Shown: positions 33,708 through 41,158 of the stretch, one piece after another | Position numbering within the stretch: position 1 is the first letter of the stretch | Layout: each line of letters opens with the position of its first letter | Assembly (NCBI RefSeq): GCF_016595235.1 | Contig: NZ_JAENHL010000004.1 | Location: 1-64,000 of the forward strand | Source of the DNA: Taklimakanibacter albus | Lineage (GTDB): Bacteria > Pseudomonadota > Alphaproteobacteria > Rhizobiales > Aestuariivirgaceae | Direction of reading: 5' to 3' | DNA length: 64,000 bases | Made by a program: the position numbers and the translations under genes | The notes under the pieces: model-generated | What the model was told of the DNA's origin: nothing | The model's database searches: none | What the model saw: only the letters and a program-made list of their open reading frames with translations

Positions 33708-35000
33708 ATGAACAAACGCACCGTGTTGTGGACCGCGATCGTGCTGGCCCTGCTCGCCTTGCTGGTGCTGGGCTGCGTCTTCTTCGGCCTGTTCGAGAAG
33801 AGCGTGGTGGCGAAGGACGTCGACCAGCCTTTGAGCCCTGAGCAGATGAAGACCCTGGCGGTGCGCGGCGCCTATGTCGCGGTCGCCGCCGATTGTTATG
33901 CCTGCCATACCGCCAAGGGCGGTGCGCCCTGGGCCGGCGGCCTGCCTTTCACGACGCCCTTCGGCACGATCTACGCCACCAATATTTCGCCCGACAAGGA
34001 GCATGGCATCGGCAACTGGACGCGGGCCGAATTCCACCGCGCGGTGCGCGACGGCGTCGGCAAGGGCGACACGCATCTCTATCCGGCCATGCCTTATGCC
34101 TCCTACCGTCTGATGACGGCCGAGGATGTCGATGCGGTCTATGCCTATCTTATGAGCCGGCCACCGATGAAGGTGGCCAATAAGCCGAACGACTTGAACT
34201 TCCCCTTCAACATCCGCAGGGTTCTGACTTTCTGGAATCTCGTGAACCTTCCCGCCGACATGCCGCCGCTCGACGCGGCGCGGTTGGAGATCTGGAATCG
34301 CGGCCGCTATGTGGTCGACGCGCTCGGCCATTGCGGCGAATGCCACACACCGCGAAACATCATGCAGGGCATGAAGGCGAGTGAATATCTCAAAGGCGCG
34401 GTGCTCGAAGGTGTCGTCGCGCCCGACATCACCAAGGACGGCCTGGCACGCATGGGCTTCGATCCAGTGCTGCTGCCGGCCTTCATGAAATCCGGCATCT
34501 CGGCGCAAGGCGCCATGACCAACCAGATGTTCGAGGTCGTGCATTTCTCGACCCAATATATGACGGGTGAGGATCTCGCCGCGCTGTCGGCCTATCTGTT
34601 CGACCTCGACAAGCTGCCTGACAAGCCTGCCTCCCCCACTCAGCCCAAGCCGGTCGCGGTGGCGCCGGAGCTCGCCACGGCGGCGCGCGGCAATTATCTG
34701 GCGCTCTGCTCGGGTTGCCACGGTATCGAAGGCCAGGGCATTCCGCATGTGGTGGTGCCCTTGTCGACCAATGCATCGCTCCGGCTCGCCAGCGCCCGCA
34801 ACCTCATCCACACGGTGCTCAACGGTATCCCTGGCCAGCATTTCCCGGGTCTCGAGCGCATGCAGCCCATGCCCGGCTTCAAGGATCAGCTCGACGACCG
34901 GCAAGTGGCCGATCTCGCCAACTGGCTGCGCGCCGAATGGGGCGGCGAGACGCCGAGCGCCAAGGCAGAGGATGTCGCGGCAATCCGGCGTGACGAGTGA
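33708..35000 (+). CDS. Tri-heme c-type cytochrome, electron-transfer subunit
   Basis: A 430-aa membrane-anchored periplasmic protein with an N-terminal helix (VLWTAIVLALLALLVLGCVF) and three covalent heme sites: CYACH at 63-67, CGECH at 209-213 and CSGCH at 334-338. This is the layout of the cytochrome subunit of membrane alcohol and aldehyde dehydrogenases. It follows the 2Fe-2S gene by five bases and passes electrons to quinone or a terminal oxidase. Axial methionines are likely in MPYASY and MQPMPGF segments. Confidence 0.92.
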   Translation: MNKRTVLWTAIVLALLALLVLGCVFFGLFEKSVVAKDVDQPLSPEQMKTLAVRGAYVAVAADCYACHTAKGGAPWAGGLPFTTPFGTIYATNISPDKEHGIGNWTRAEFHRAVRDGVGKGDTHLYPAMPYASYRLMTAEDVDAVYAYLMSRPPMKVANKPNDLNFPFNIRRVLTFWNLVNLPADMPPLDAARLEIWNRGRYVVDALGHCGECHTPRNIMQGMKASEYLKGAVLEGVVAPDITKDGLARMGFDPVLLPAFMKSGISAQGAMTNQMFEVVHFSTQYMTGEDLAALSAYLFDLDKLPDKPASPTQPKPVAVAPELATAARGNYLALCSGCHGIEGQGIPHVVVPLSTNASLRLASARNLIHTVLNGIPGQHFPGLERMQPMPGFKDQLDDRQVADLANWLRAEWGGETPSAKAEDVAAIRRDE

Positions 35001-35079
35001 GCGGCAAGGGTCTGGCCGTCACGGGACTGACATAAGCGCGGCGCTAGCTGGTGGAAGCCACGCGCTCATGGAGATCACA

Positions 35080-35787
35080 ATGCGCAAGCTTCTTCCCCTG
35101 CTCACCGTCCTCATCCTCACCGGCCTGACCCCCGTCCAGGCGGAAGAGGCCAAGCCCTTCGCCGATGCCAAGGAAATCGATCTCGTCACGATACTGCCGC
35201 CGCCGCCAGCCAACGACTCGGCGCAGACCAAGGCGGAGCTCGGCGAGGTTCTGACTCTTCAGGTCACCCGCACGCCGGAAATGGTCGCCAACGCGCAAGC
35301 CGACGCGGTCGAGGATGTCTGGCGCTTCGCCAACGTCATGGGACCCGAGTTCAACAAGGATAGACTACCGAAGTTCTCCGCGTTCTTCGATCGCGTCGTG
35401 GCGACCGAAGGCGCCGTCGTCGATCCGGCCAAGGACGTCTTCAAGCGTCCGCGTCCGCATCAGTTGAGCGACCTGGTCAAGCCGGCGGTGAAGATTTCCA
35501 ATTCCGGCGCCTGGCCTTCAGGCCACACCACGGTCGGCACGCTGATGGGCATCGTGCTGTCCAACATGGTCCCGGAGAAGAAGGCGGAGATCATGGCGCG
35601 CGCCTGGGACTACGGCAATAACCGCATCGTCGGCGGCATTCACTATCGTTCCGATGTCGAGATGGGCCGCATTGCCGGCAGCGTCATCGCCGCCACCATC
35701 ATGCGGCATGACGACTTCAAGGCCGAGTTCGCGGAAGCGCGGACGGAGCTGCGTCATTCGCTCGGCCTCCCCGACCTCGCGCATTAG
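35080..35787 (+). CDS. Secreted PAP2-family acid phosphatase (class A type)
   Basis: A 235-aa periplasmic phosphatase with a signal peptide (MRKLLPLLTVLILTGLTPVQ, cleavage near AEEA). The vanadium-haloperoxidase-like triad of motifs is complete: KDVFKRPRP, WPSGHTT and NRIVGGIHYRSD (with the catalytic histidines). This is the PhoN/PhoC arrangement. ATG at 35080 has GGAG seven bases upstream and is preferred to 35068. It lies 79 bp after the dehydrogenase operon and may or may not be co-transcribed. Confidence 0.9.
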   Translation: MRKLLPLLTVLILTGLTPVQAEEAKPFADAKEIDLVTILPPPPANDSAQTKAELGEVLTLQVTRTPEMVANAQADAVEDVWRFANVMGPEFNKDRLPKFSAFFDRVVATEGAVVDPAKDVFKRPRPHQLSDLVKPAVKISNSGAWPSGHTTVGTLMGIVLSNMVPEKKAEIMARAWDYGNNRIVGGIHYRSDVEMGRIAGSVIAATIMRHDDFKAEFAEARTELRHSLGLPDLAH

Positions 35788-35845
35788 AAGACCCTTACGC
35801 CTGGCGCGGACCGTCGGTAGGCAAACTTGCAAATACCCAGTCAGC

Positions 35846-35882
35846 CCCCTAAACTGATTGCATAAAGCAATCAGTTTAGGGG
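35846..35882 (+). promoter_or_regulatory. Perfect 16-bp hairpin covering the ribosome binding site
   Basis: Left arm 35846-35861 and right arm 35867-35882 are perfectly complementary over 16 bp, with a five-base loop ATAAA. The right arm ends in TTAGGGG, which is the ribosome binding site of the gene starting at 35889 (six bases from the ATG). As RNA it would hide the site; as DNA it is also a good dimer operator. Confidence 0.7.
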
Positions 35883-35888
35883 TGCCAC

Positions 35889-36536
35889 ATGTCGAAACTC
35901 TGTGTCCGCGCTTTTACGATCTCCCTAGACGGCTTCGGCGCCGGTCCCAACCAGAGCCTCGAGAACCCGCTCGGCGTCGAAGGAGAGAACCTCCATCGGT
36001 GGTTCTTTCCGACCAAAACCTTCCAGAAGATGCTTGGCAAGGACCGGGGAACCGACGGCGTCGACAACGACTTCGCCGAGAAGAGCTTCGAGAATATCGG
36101 TGCCTGGATCATGGGCCGCAACATGTTCGGACCCGTGCGCGGCCCTTGGCCGGATGAGAGCTGGAAAGGCTGGTGGGGCGACAACCCGCCCTATCATGTG
36201 CCGGTCTTCGTGCTGACGCATCACAAACGCCCGTCCCTGACCATGGAAGGCGACAATGTCTTCCACTTCGTCAGCGACAGCATCGAGGCGGTGCTCGCGC
36301 AGGCGAAGGAAGCCGCGAAGGGCAAGGATGTTCGCATCGGCGGCGGTGTCGCCATCGTCCGGCAATATCTCGAAGCCCGCCTCATCGATGAGATGCATCT
36401 GGCGCAGTCGCCGATCCTGCTCGGCCGCGGCGAAAACCTGTTCGCCGGTCTCGACCTGCCGGCGCTCGGTTATGTGTGTGCCGACCACGTCGCGACGCCG
36501 GCCGCCACGCACCTGATCATCAAGAAACAAGGCTGA
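35889..36536 (+). CDS. Dihydrofolate reductase-family protein (RibD C-terminal type)
   Basis: A 215-aa protein of the DHFR/RibD-C fold. MSKLCVRAFTISLDGFGAGP is the typical opening; IGAWIMGRNMFGPVRGPW and FVLTHHKRPSLTMEGDNVFH form the cofactor region, and RIGGGVAIVRQYLEARLIDE the second nucleotide-contacting loop. These stand-alone proteins are NADPH-dependent reductases of unknown substrate, not bona fide folate enzymes. Translation probably depends on opening the upstream hairpin. It ends two bases from the convergent DoxX-like gene. Confidence 0.87.
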   Translation: MSKLCVRAFTISLDGFGAGPNQSLENPLGVEGENLHRWFFPTKTFQKMLGKDRGTDGVDNDFAEKSFENIGAWIMGRNMFGPVRGPWPDESWKGWWGDNPPYHVPVFVLTHHKRPSLTMEGDNVFHFVSDSIEAVLAQAKEAAKGKDVRIGGGVAIVRQYLEARLIDEMHLAQSPILLGRGENLFAGLDLPALGYVCADHVATPAATHLIIKKQG

Positions 36537-36538
36537 GG

Positions 36539-36934
36539 TCAGCTCCGCAACGGAAACAATGCGCGCAGGCGCTCGTCGCGCAAATAGAGACCGCCCCACA
36601 TGATGAGCCCGAGATAAACGCCGAACAGCAGATGGCTGAAGATCGGGCTGCCGAGGCGCAGGTGGGTGGCGATGGCGCCCCCCAGATAGCCGGTCATGAG
36701 CACGGCGCCGAGCAGCGACGTGCGCGGATAGACATAGAGTGCCGTGCAGATGAGCGCCAGAATGCCGAGACCGCGCGCCAGCGCAGGGCTGGCCGGATAA
36801 CCGAGTTCGGTCAATGTCGCCGTCACCACATCGAGCGGCGGCAGCTTGATGAGGCTGTCTAACAGCATGAACAGGACAAACAGTCCGCTCAAGCCATAGC
36901 CGATCCGGTTAGTTGTTTTGCTGCCCATAGCCAT
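36539..36934 (-). CDS. DoxX-like membrane protein
   Basis: A 131-aa protein with four hydrophobic helices (IGYGLSGLFVLFMLLDSLIK first, then TELGYPASPALARGLGILAL). The KLPPLDVV and LGYP features match the DoxX-like family found beside VOC and AraC genes. ATG at 36934 is chosen for its GGGAG at nine bases; a longer in-frame start lies at 36982. It lies 14 bases after the broken VOC gene. Function unknown; the family is linked to redox or thiosulfate metabolism in a few cases. Confidence 0.78.
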   Translation of the reverse strand: MAMGSKTTNRIGYGLSGLFVLFMLLDSLIKLPPLDVVTATLTELGYPASPALARGLGILALICTALYVYPRTSLLGAVLMTGYLGGAIATHLRLGSPIFSHLLFGVYLGLIMWGGLYLRDERLRALFPLRS

Positions 36935-36948
36935 GTCTGTCTGCTCCC

Positions 36949-37370
36949 TTAAGCTGTTATCGCGCCGCCGCTGACCATCCATGGCGTCCCGAAGCGATCG
37001 ATCACCATGCCGAAGGCTTTGGCAAAGAAGGACGGCTGCAACGGCACGAGGACGTGTCCGCCATCGGCCAGGCCAGCGAAGATGCGCTCCGCCTCCTGCT
37101 CCGATTCGTAGTCGAGCGTAACCGAGAATCCCTTCATGCCTTCATAAGCACCACCGCCCGCCCAGTCGCTCGCCATGAGGACATCGCCATTCGTGAAAGT
37201 GAGCTGCGCATGCAGGACCTTGTCGGCGCGGCCCGGTGGTGTCTGCGGCGACGGCGGCAGGTCACCATATTGATGAGACGGTCGAGTTTGGTTCCAAGAG
37301 CCTTCTCATAAAAGCGCATGGCCTCGCCGGCCGTGCCGTTGAAAGAGAGATAAGTGCTGATCTGGCGCAT
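36949..37370 (-). pseudogene. Frameshifted VOC (PhnB/glyoxalase-like) gene
   Basis: Two frames together give one PhnB-like VOC protein of about 140 aa. The first, from ATG 37370, reads MRQISTYLSFNGTAGEAMRF ... KLDRLINM and then turns into arginine-rich nonsense. The second carries PPSPQTPPGRADKVLHAQLT, DVLMASDW and FAGLADGGHVLVPLQPSFFA to a stop at 36949. The break lies near 37256-37266 and is a one-base shift. AGGAAG precedes the start, so expression signals are kept. Either a true inactivation or a sequencing error. Confidence 0.75.
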
Positions 37371-37428
37371 GGGGTCTTCCTTTCATCCCGCAAATCGGCA
37401 GAGCGGGAGGCGGACCATAAGCGCATCG

Positions 37429-38133
37429 CTAGGGATCTGTTTTGTACAGAAACGACAATTGCTCGTCCTGACGCAGAACACCCGCCGGGGTCTGGCCGAC
37501 GAGACGCTTGAGCGCACGGGTCATATGCGGTTGGTCGAAGAATCCCGCTTCATGGACCGTGTCGAGAATGGAATGGCCATCCTTCAGGAGCTGGACGGCG
37601 CGCCGAGCCCGTTCGATCTGCCGGAAGGTGCTGTGGGTCATGCCGGTCGCGTGGCGGAAATGGCGCTGGGCCGAGCGCAGAGACAGCGCCTGCTCATCGC
37701 CCGCGAACCCTTCGGTGATGGCCTGATTGCGGGTGATGAGTCCACCCTTCACCAGGCGCGACACGAAATCCTCCGCCGTCTCAAAACCGGGATATTCCCA
37801 CTCGGCGCCGTCGAGCCAGAAACCACGCCCGGCCATGTCAGGCATATCCTTGTCGTTGCGGTCGATGAGCGCGCTCACCGGCAAAGACGGCATGAAAGTG
37901 CCGAGCTTGAAGCGGATGCCGAACCATTCGCCGTCGGCCGGACAATCGGCCAGCGTGGCTTTCGTCTCCGGCCCCCGAATGGTCAGGAAGGTCCTGCCCC
38001 TGACGCGTGACACCGCCATCTCCCAATGCGGCGAGGCGATGGAATGGAATTGTCCGGCCCGCTCGCTGTGACAGCGCCAGACCCTTTCGATGAAGGGCGA
38101 GTCCGATGTCCGGTCGTCAAAGACGAGGAACAA
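37429..38133 (-). CDS. AraC-family transcriptional regulator
   Basis: A 234-aa regulator with an N-terminal DUF6597-like sensor domain (FIERVWRCHSERAGQFHSIA) and a C-terminal AraC helix-turn-helix (LSLRSAQRHFRHATGMTHST, then AVQLLKDGHSILDTVHEAGF and FFDQPHMTRALKRLVGQTPA). The start is TTG at 38133, with AGGAGAG seven bases upstream. It lies 14 bases after the bdcR-like gene and 58 bases before the broken VOC gene, so it may be read through from bdcR and control the VOC/DoxX pair. Confidence 0.85.
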   Translation of the reverse strand: MFLVFDDRTSDSPFIERVWRCHSERAGQFHSIASPHWEMAVSRVRGRTFLTIRGPETKATLADCPADGEWFGIRFKLGTFMPSLPVSALIDRNDKDMPDMAGRGFWLDGAEWEYPGFETAEDFVSRLVKGGLITRNQAITEGFAGDEQALSLRSAQRHFRHATGMTHSTFRQIERARRAVQLLKDGHSILDTVHEAGFFDQPHMTRALKRLVGQTPAGVLRQDEQLSFLYKTDP

Positions 38134-38147
38134 GATGTGCTCTCCTC

Positions 38148-38747
38148 TCAGCTTTGTTTGGCTTCACGCAGGAAAGCGCGGCCGATTGCTTCCGCGAAAG
38201 ATTTGAGCGCCGCGGCACTCGCTCCGTCACGGGCCGAACCCGACATGCCTTCGAGCGCGATGACGATAAGATCGGCAAGCGTTTCGGCCTTGGCCGGATG
38301 TCCGGTCGCGATGAAATCACGAAGCGCCGTGCGGCTGGCTTTCTTATAGGAAGCGATGATGGCCCTCGCCTCCGGATCGGCGCTGTTGCGTGCCCCGTCG
38401 AGGACCAGACAGCCGGCGACACCGTCATGTTCGGGATAGATTTCCGCCGCAACGAGCAGCATGCGTTCGATGACCTCGTTCACCGTGCCGCCTAAGGCCT
38501 TGGCGCGGCCGAACACATTCGCATCGCTCGTCGAATAGTGCTCGACGGCGCGCTCGAAAAGACCAGCTTTGCTGCCGAAGGCAGCATAGAAGCTCGGCGG
38601 CTTGATGCCGAGCTCGGCGCCCAGCTCCGCCACGCCCACCGCATCGTAGCCGCGACTATGAAAGAGCCGCACCGCCTTATGGACCGCCTCCTCCACGTCG
38701 AAGGAGCGCGGCCTGCCACGGGGATCCAATTTTTTTGTAGCGACCAC
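38148..38747 (-). CDS. TetR-family repressor, BdcR-like
   Basis: A 199-aa TetR regulator. The HTH is GYDAVGVAELGAELGIKPPS followed by FYAAFGSKAGLFERAVEHY; the effector domain contains VAGCLVLDGARNSADPEARA. It resembles E. coli BdcR (YjgJ) in sequence pattern, including the KPPSFYAAFGSKAGLF segment, and faces a bdcA-like gene as in E. coli. The start is GTG 38747 with AAGGG at eight bases; no suitable ATG exists. A copy of the putative operator covers the start codon, which fits autorepression. Confidence 0.85.
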   Translation of the reverse strand: MVATKKLDPRGRPRSFDVEEAVHKAVRLFHSRGYDAVGVAELGAELGIKPPSFYAAFGSKAGLFERAVEHYSTSDANVFGRAKALGGTVNEVIERMLLVAAEIYPEHDGVAGCLVLDGARNSADPEARAIIASYKKASRTALRDFIATGHPAKAETLADLIVIALEGMSGSARDGASAAALKSFAEAIGRAFLREAKQS

Positions 38748-38796
38748 TAAAATAACCCTTGCGCCTCTCGCATCCCCATATATATAGCGATCACTA
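38736..38796. promoter_or_regulatory. Twin operators between the bdcR-like and bdcA-like genes
   Basis: TAGCGACCACTA at 38738-38749 and TAGCGATCACTA at 38785-38796 differ at one base and are 47 bp apart. Each is itself a near palindrome (TAG ... CTA). One covers the GTG start of the TetR gene, the other precedes the bdcA-like gene by about 22 bp, as expected for a repressor controlling both directions. Confidence 0.65.
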
Positions 38797-38818
38797 CACA
38801 AATGCAAGGAGAGCTCAA

Positions 38819-39532
38819 ATGACAGATTTTTCGGGAAAGAACGTCCTGGTACTGGGCGGCAGCCGTGGCATCGGCGCCGCCATCGTTCGCCGCTTTGCCA
38901 AGGGCAACGGCAAAGTCGCCTTCACCTATTCGGGATCCAAGGAGGCGGCCGAGAAACTCGGTTCCGACACGGGTGCCGAGGCCATCAGGACCGACAGCGC
39001 CGACCGCGACGCGCTGATCGCCACCGTCGCCGGCCGTGGCGCTCTCGATATTCTTGTCATCAATGCCGGCATCGCCGCTATCGGCGATCCGCTGACATTC
39101 GAACCGGATGACATCGACCGGATGATCGATATCAATGTGCGGGCGCCCTATCACGCCGCCGTCGAAGCGGCGCGTCAAATGAACGACAATGGCCGCATCA
39201 TCGTGATCGGCTCGGTCAATGGTGATCGCATGCCGTTTGCCGGTGGCGCCGCCTATGCGCTTACCAAATCTGCCGTACAGGGCATGGTCCGCGGCCTTGC
39301 GCGCGACTTCGCCCAGCGCGGCATCACCGTCAACAGCGTGCAGCCCGGCCCGACCGACAGCGACATGAATCCGGCCGACGGCCCGTTTGCCGAATTCGCG
39401 CGCAGTTTCATGGCCATCAAGCGACATATCCATGCCGACGAGATCGCCGAATACACGGCCTTCGTCGCCGGCCCCCATGGCGCGATGATCACCGGCGCGT
39501 TTCAGACGATCGATGGCGGCTTCGGCGCCTGA
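38819..39532 (+). CDS. BdcA-like SDR protein (c-di-GMP binding, biofilm dispersal)
   Basis: A 237-aa short-chain dehydrogenase. VLVLGGSRGIGAAIVRRF is the cofactor loop, NAG is in VINAGIAAIGD, and the catalytic set is IGSVNGDRMP (Ser) and YALTKSAVQG (Tyr-Lys). It matches E. coli BdcA in length (237) and in distinctive stretches such as TDSADRDALI and SVNGDRMP. BdcA binds c-di-GMP and promotes biofilm dispersal in E. coli; the TetR gene opposite is its known type of regulator. AAGGAGAG precedes the ATG at 38819. Enzyme substrate unknown. Confidence 0.87.
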   Translation: MTDFSGKNVLVLGGSRGIGAAIVRRFAKGNGKVAFTYSGSKEAAEKLGSDTGAEAIRTDSADRDALIATVAGRGALDILVINAGIAAIGDPLTFEPDDIDRMIDINVRAPYHAAVEAARQMNDNGRIIVIGSVNGDRMPFAGGAAYALTKSAVQGMVRGLARDFAQRGITVNSVQPGPTDSDMNPADGPFAEFARSFMAIKRHIHADEIAEYTAFVAGPHGAMITGAFQTIDGGFGA

Positions 39533-39540
39533 GCGGCGCA

Positions 39541-40164
39541 TCACGACGCAGCCCGTCGCGCCGAGGCGAACAGCGCCTCGATATAGCGCCGTAAATGGAC
39601 GAGACACTGGGCCCCGGCTTCGGGGTCCTGCTTCGCCTTGGCGAGGATCAGCGCGCCCTGGATGACCGCCTGCATGTGCAGCGCGAGACTGTCGGGCGTC
39701 CAGGTGCCGTCACTGCCATATTTGTCGATCGCCGCCGCGATGTCCTTGGCGAGCCCCGTGCCATGCCGGTCGAAAGTGACCGTGCAGGCATCGCGGATCT
39801 GCGGATGGGACAGATAGACCTCTTGCACCAGCGTGCCGCCGAAGCAGGTGAACTGGAGGAGTTCGCCCTGCATCGCACTCTTGCGAAAGTCGACATAAGC
39901 GAGCAGCCGATCCACCGGATCAGGTAGCGCCTGATAGGGTGCGGCGGCGAACAGCGCGCAGGCATATTCGCCCCAATGCCCTGCCGCTTCGATGGCAAGC
40001 TCCTCCTTGCTTTTGAAATGATGGAAGAAGCTGCCTTTGGTAAGTCCCGCCTCGGCGCAGATGTCCTCGATGCGCGTCGCGGCGTACCCCTTGGCGCGAA
40101 AGACATCCAAGGCGGCATCCAGAATTTTGGTCTTGGACTCGTGTCTCGTATCTTGCGTCTGCAT
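39541..40164 (-). CDS. TetR-family transcriptional regulator
   Basis: A 207-aa regulator. HTH region: ILDAALDVFRAKGYAATRIE, then DICAEAGLTKGSFFHHFKSK. The effector domain has a helical layout with FTCFGGTLVQEVYLSHPQIR, like the NemR/AcrR-type subgroup with a cysteine. ATG 40164 is preferred (AGG seven bases upstream) to 40212, which lies in the promoter. A consensus-like promoter with an embedded operator precedes it. It is convergent with the bdcA-like gene; the alpha/beta hydrolase gene upstream on the same strand is a possible target. Confidence 0.86.
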   Translation of the reverse strand: MQTQDTRHESKTKILDAALDVFRAKGYAATRIEDICAEAGLTKGSFFHHFKSKEELAIEAAGHWGEYACALFAAAPYQALPDPVDRLLAYVDFRKSAMQGELLQFTCFGGTLVQEVYLSHPQIRDACTVTFDRHGTGLAKDIAAAIDKYGSDGTWTPDSLALHMQAVIQGALILAKAKQDPEAGAQCLVHLRRYIEALFASARRAAS

Positions 40165-40183
40165 TTCATACCTGCCGGCAAGC

Positions 40184-40212
40184 AAAATACCTACCAGTTG
40201 GTATGCTGTCAA
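40184..40212 (-). promoter_or_regulatory. Sigma-70-type promoter with internal TetR operator
   Basis: On the minus strand: TTGACA (40212-40207), 17-bp spacer, TATTTT (40189-40184). Within the spacer ATACC and GGTAT bracket a near-palindromic TACCAACTGGTA core (40187-40204). The arrangement puts a dimer site between -35 and -10 of the TetR gene at 40164, ideal for autorepression. Confidence 0.7.
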
Positions 40213-40221
40213 TTGATGGCA

Positions 40222-41076
40222 CTAATCCCGAGTGGCGAAGGCAATCGCCCGGTCAATCGCATCCTTGACCGCGACACTTTCGAGGCGCGCATCGAAGCCA
40301 TGCGGCGCGCCAGGCAGATTGACCACTTCAACGGCCGCGTCGGCGCCGAGCAGCACCTTGATGGTCTCGTCCTGAAGCGCATTGAGGCCTTTCATCTGAT
40401 CGCCACCGGCCCTGAGGATCAGGAGCGGCAGCTTACGCCCGGCGATTGCCGCTGCGCTCTTCTGCAAGCTCATCCGCTGGGCGAGCTCGGGACTGGTGAG
40501 CGGCTCGCTCGGGCTGCCGGGCACGATCCCGGTCGAGGGATAGAACAAGGCGATGCGGGTGATGGCGAGCGGACGCTTGTCCTCGATCAGCGACGGCGCC
40601 AGCAGCCCACCGGCCGAGAAAGCGATGGCGCTGACGCGCTTCGTGTCGAGCCCCCGCCCCTCGCCCTGCGCCGCCAGCCAGGCCAGCACCTGATCCAGCT
40701 GGCCGAGCGCCAAATCGAGCTCGCGTTTCGGCACGCCCAACGAATGGTCATACATCACCGCCGCCGCCCCCGAGGCGGCAATGACCGTGCCCCAGTCGCG
40801 ATAGACCTGCCAGACACTCGCCGGCGCCTTGATCTTGGCCGGAATGCCGCCATGCATGAGAAGCACGACCGGCAGCTTGCCTTTGCTCTCCCCCTTGGGC
40901 GTCGACAGCGTGATCTTGACCGGCGAACCATCGGCACGCTGGCCGATCGTCACCTCTTCCTTCAACACGTCGACGCTGACGAGCGGATGGCGCAAGGGCG
41001 GATTGTCCTGCGCCTGCGCGGCGGCACCGAAGAAGATGAACAATAATGACAGAAGACGAACCGCGCTCAGCCTCAT
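40222..41076 (-). CDS. Secreted alpha/beta hydrolase (dienelactone-hydrolase-like)
   Basis: A 284-aa protein with a signal peptide (MRLSAVRLLSLLFIFFGAAA, cleavage near AQA-QDN). The fold is shown by LPVVLLMHGGIPAKIK (oxyanion region), SAIAFSAGGLLAP (nucleophile elbow FSAGG) and LRAGGDQMKGLNAL with GAPHGFD (Asp/His). These match dienelactone-hydrolase-like proteins. The ATG at 41076 has GGGAGA seven bases upstream; 41082 is a less likely alternative. Periplasmic; substrate unknown. Confidence 0.82.
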   Translation of the reverse strand: MRLSAVRLLSLLFIFFGAAAQAQDNPPLRHPLVSVDVLKEEVTIGQRADGSPVKITLSTPKGESKGKLPVVLLMHGGIPAKIKAPASVWQVYRDWGTVIAASGAAAVMYDHSLGVPKRELDLALGQLDQVLAWLAAQGEGRGLDTKRVSAIAFSAGGLLAPSLIEDKRPLAITRIALFYPSTGIVPGSPSEPLTSPELAQRMSLQKSAAAIAGRKLPLLILRAGGDQMKGLNALQDETIKVLLGADAAVEVVNLPGAPHGFDARLESVAVKDAIDRAIAFATRD

Positions 41077-41158
41077 GATCATTCTCCCGGGAAAGAGGTC
41101 CTCACCGCTCTAGCAAGTCCCACCCCGGAAACGCGTTTCCGCGATTGCTAACTCACCT

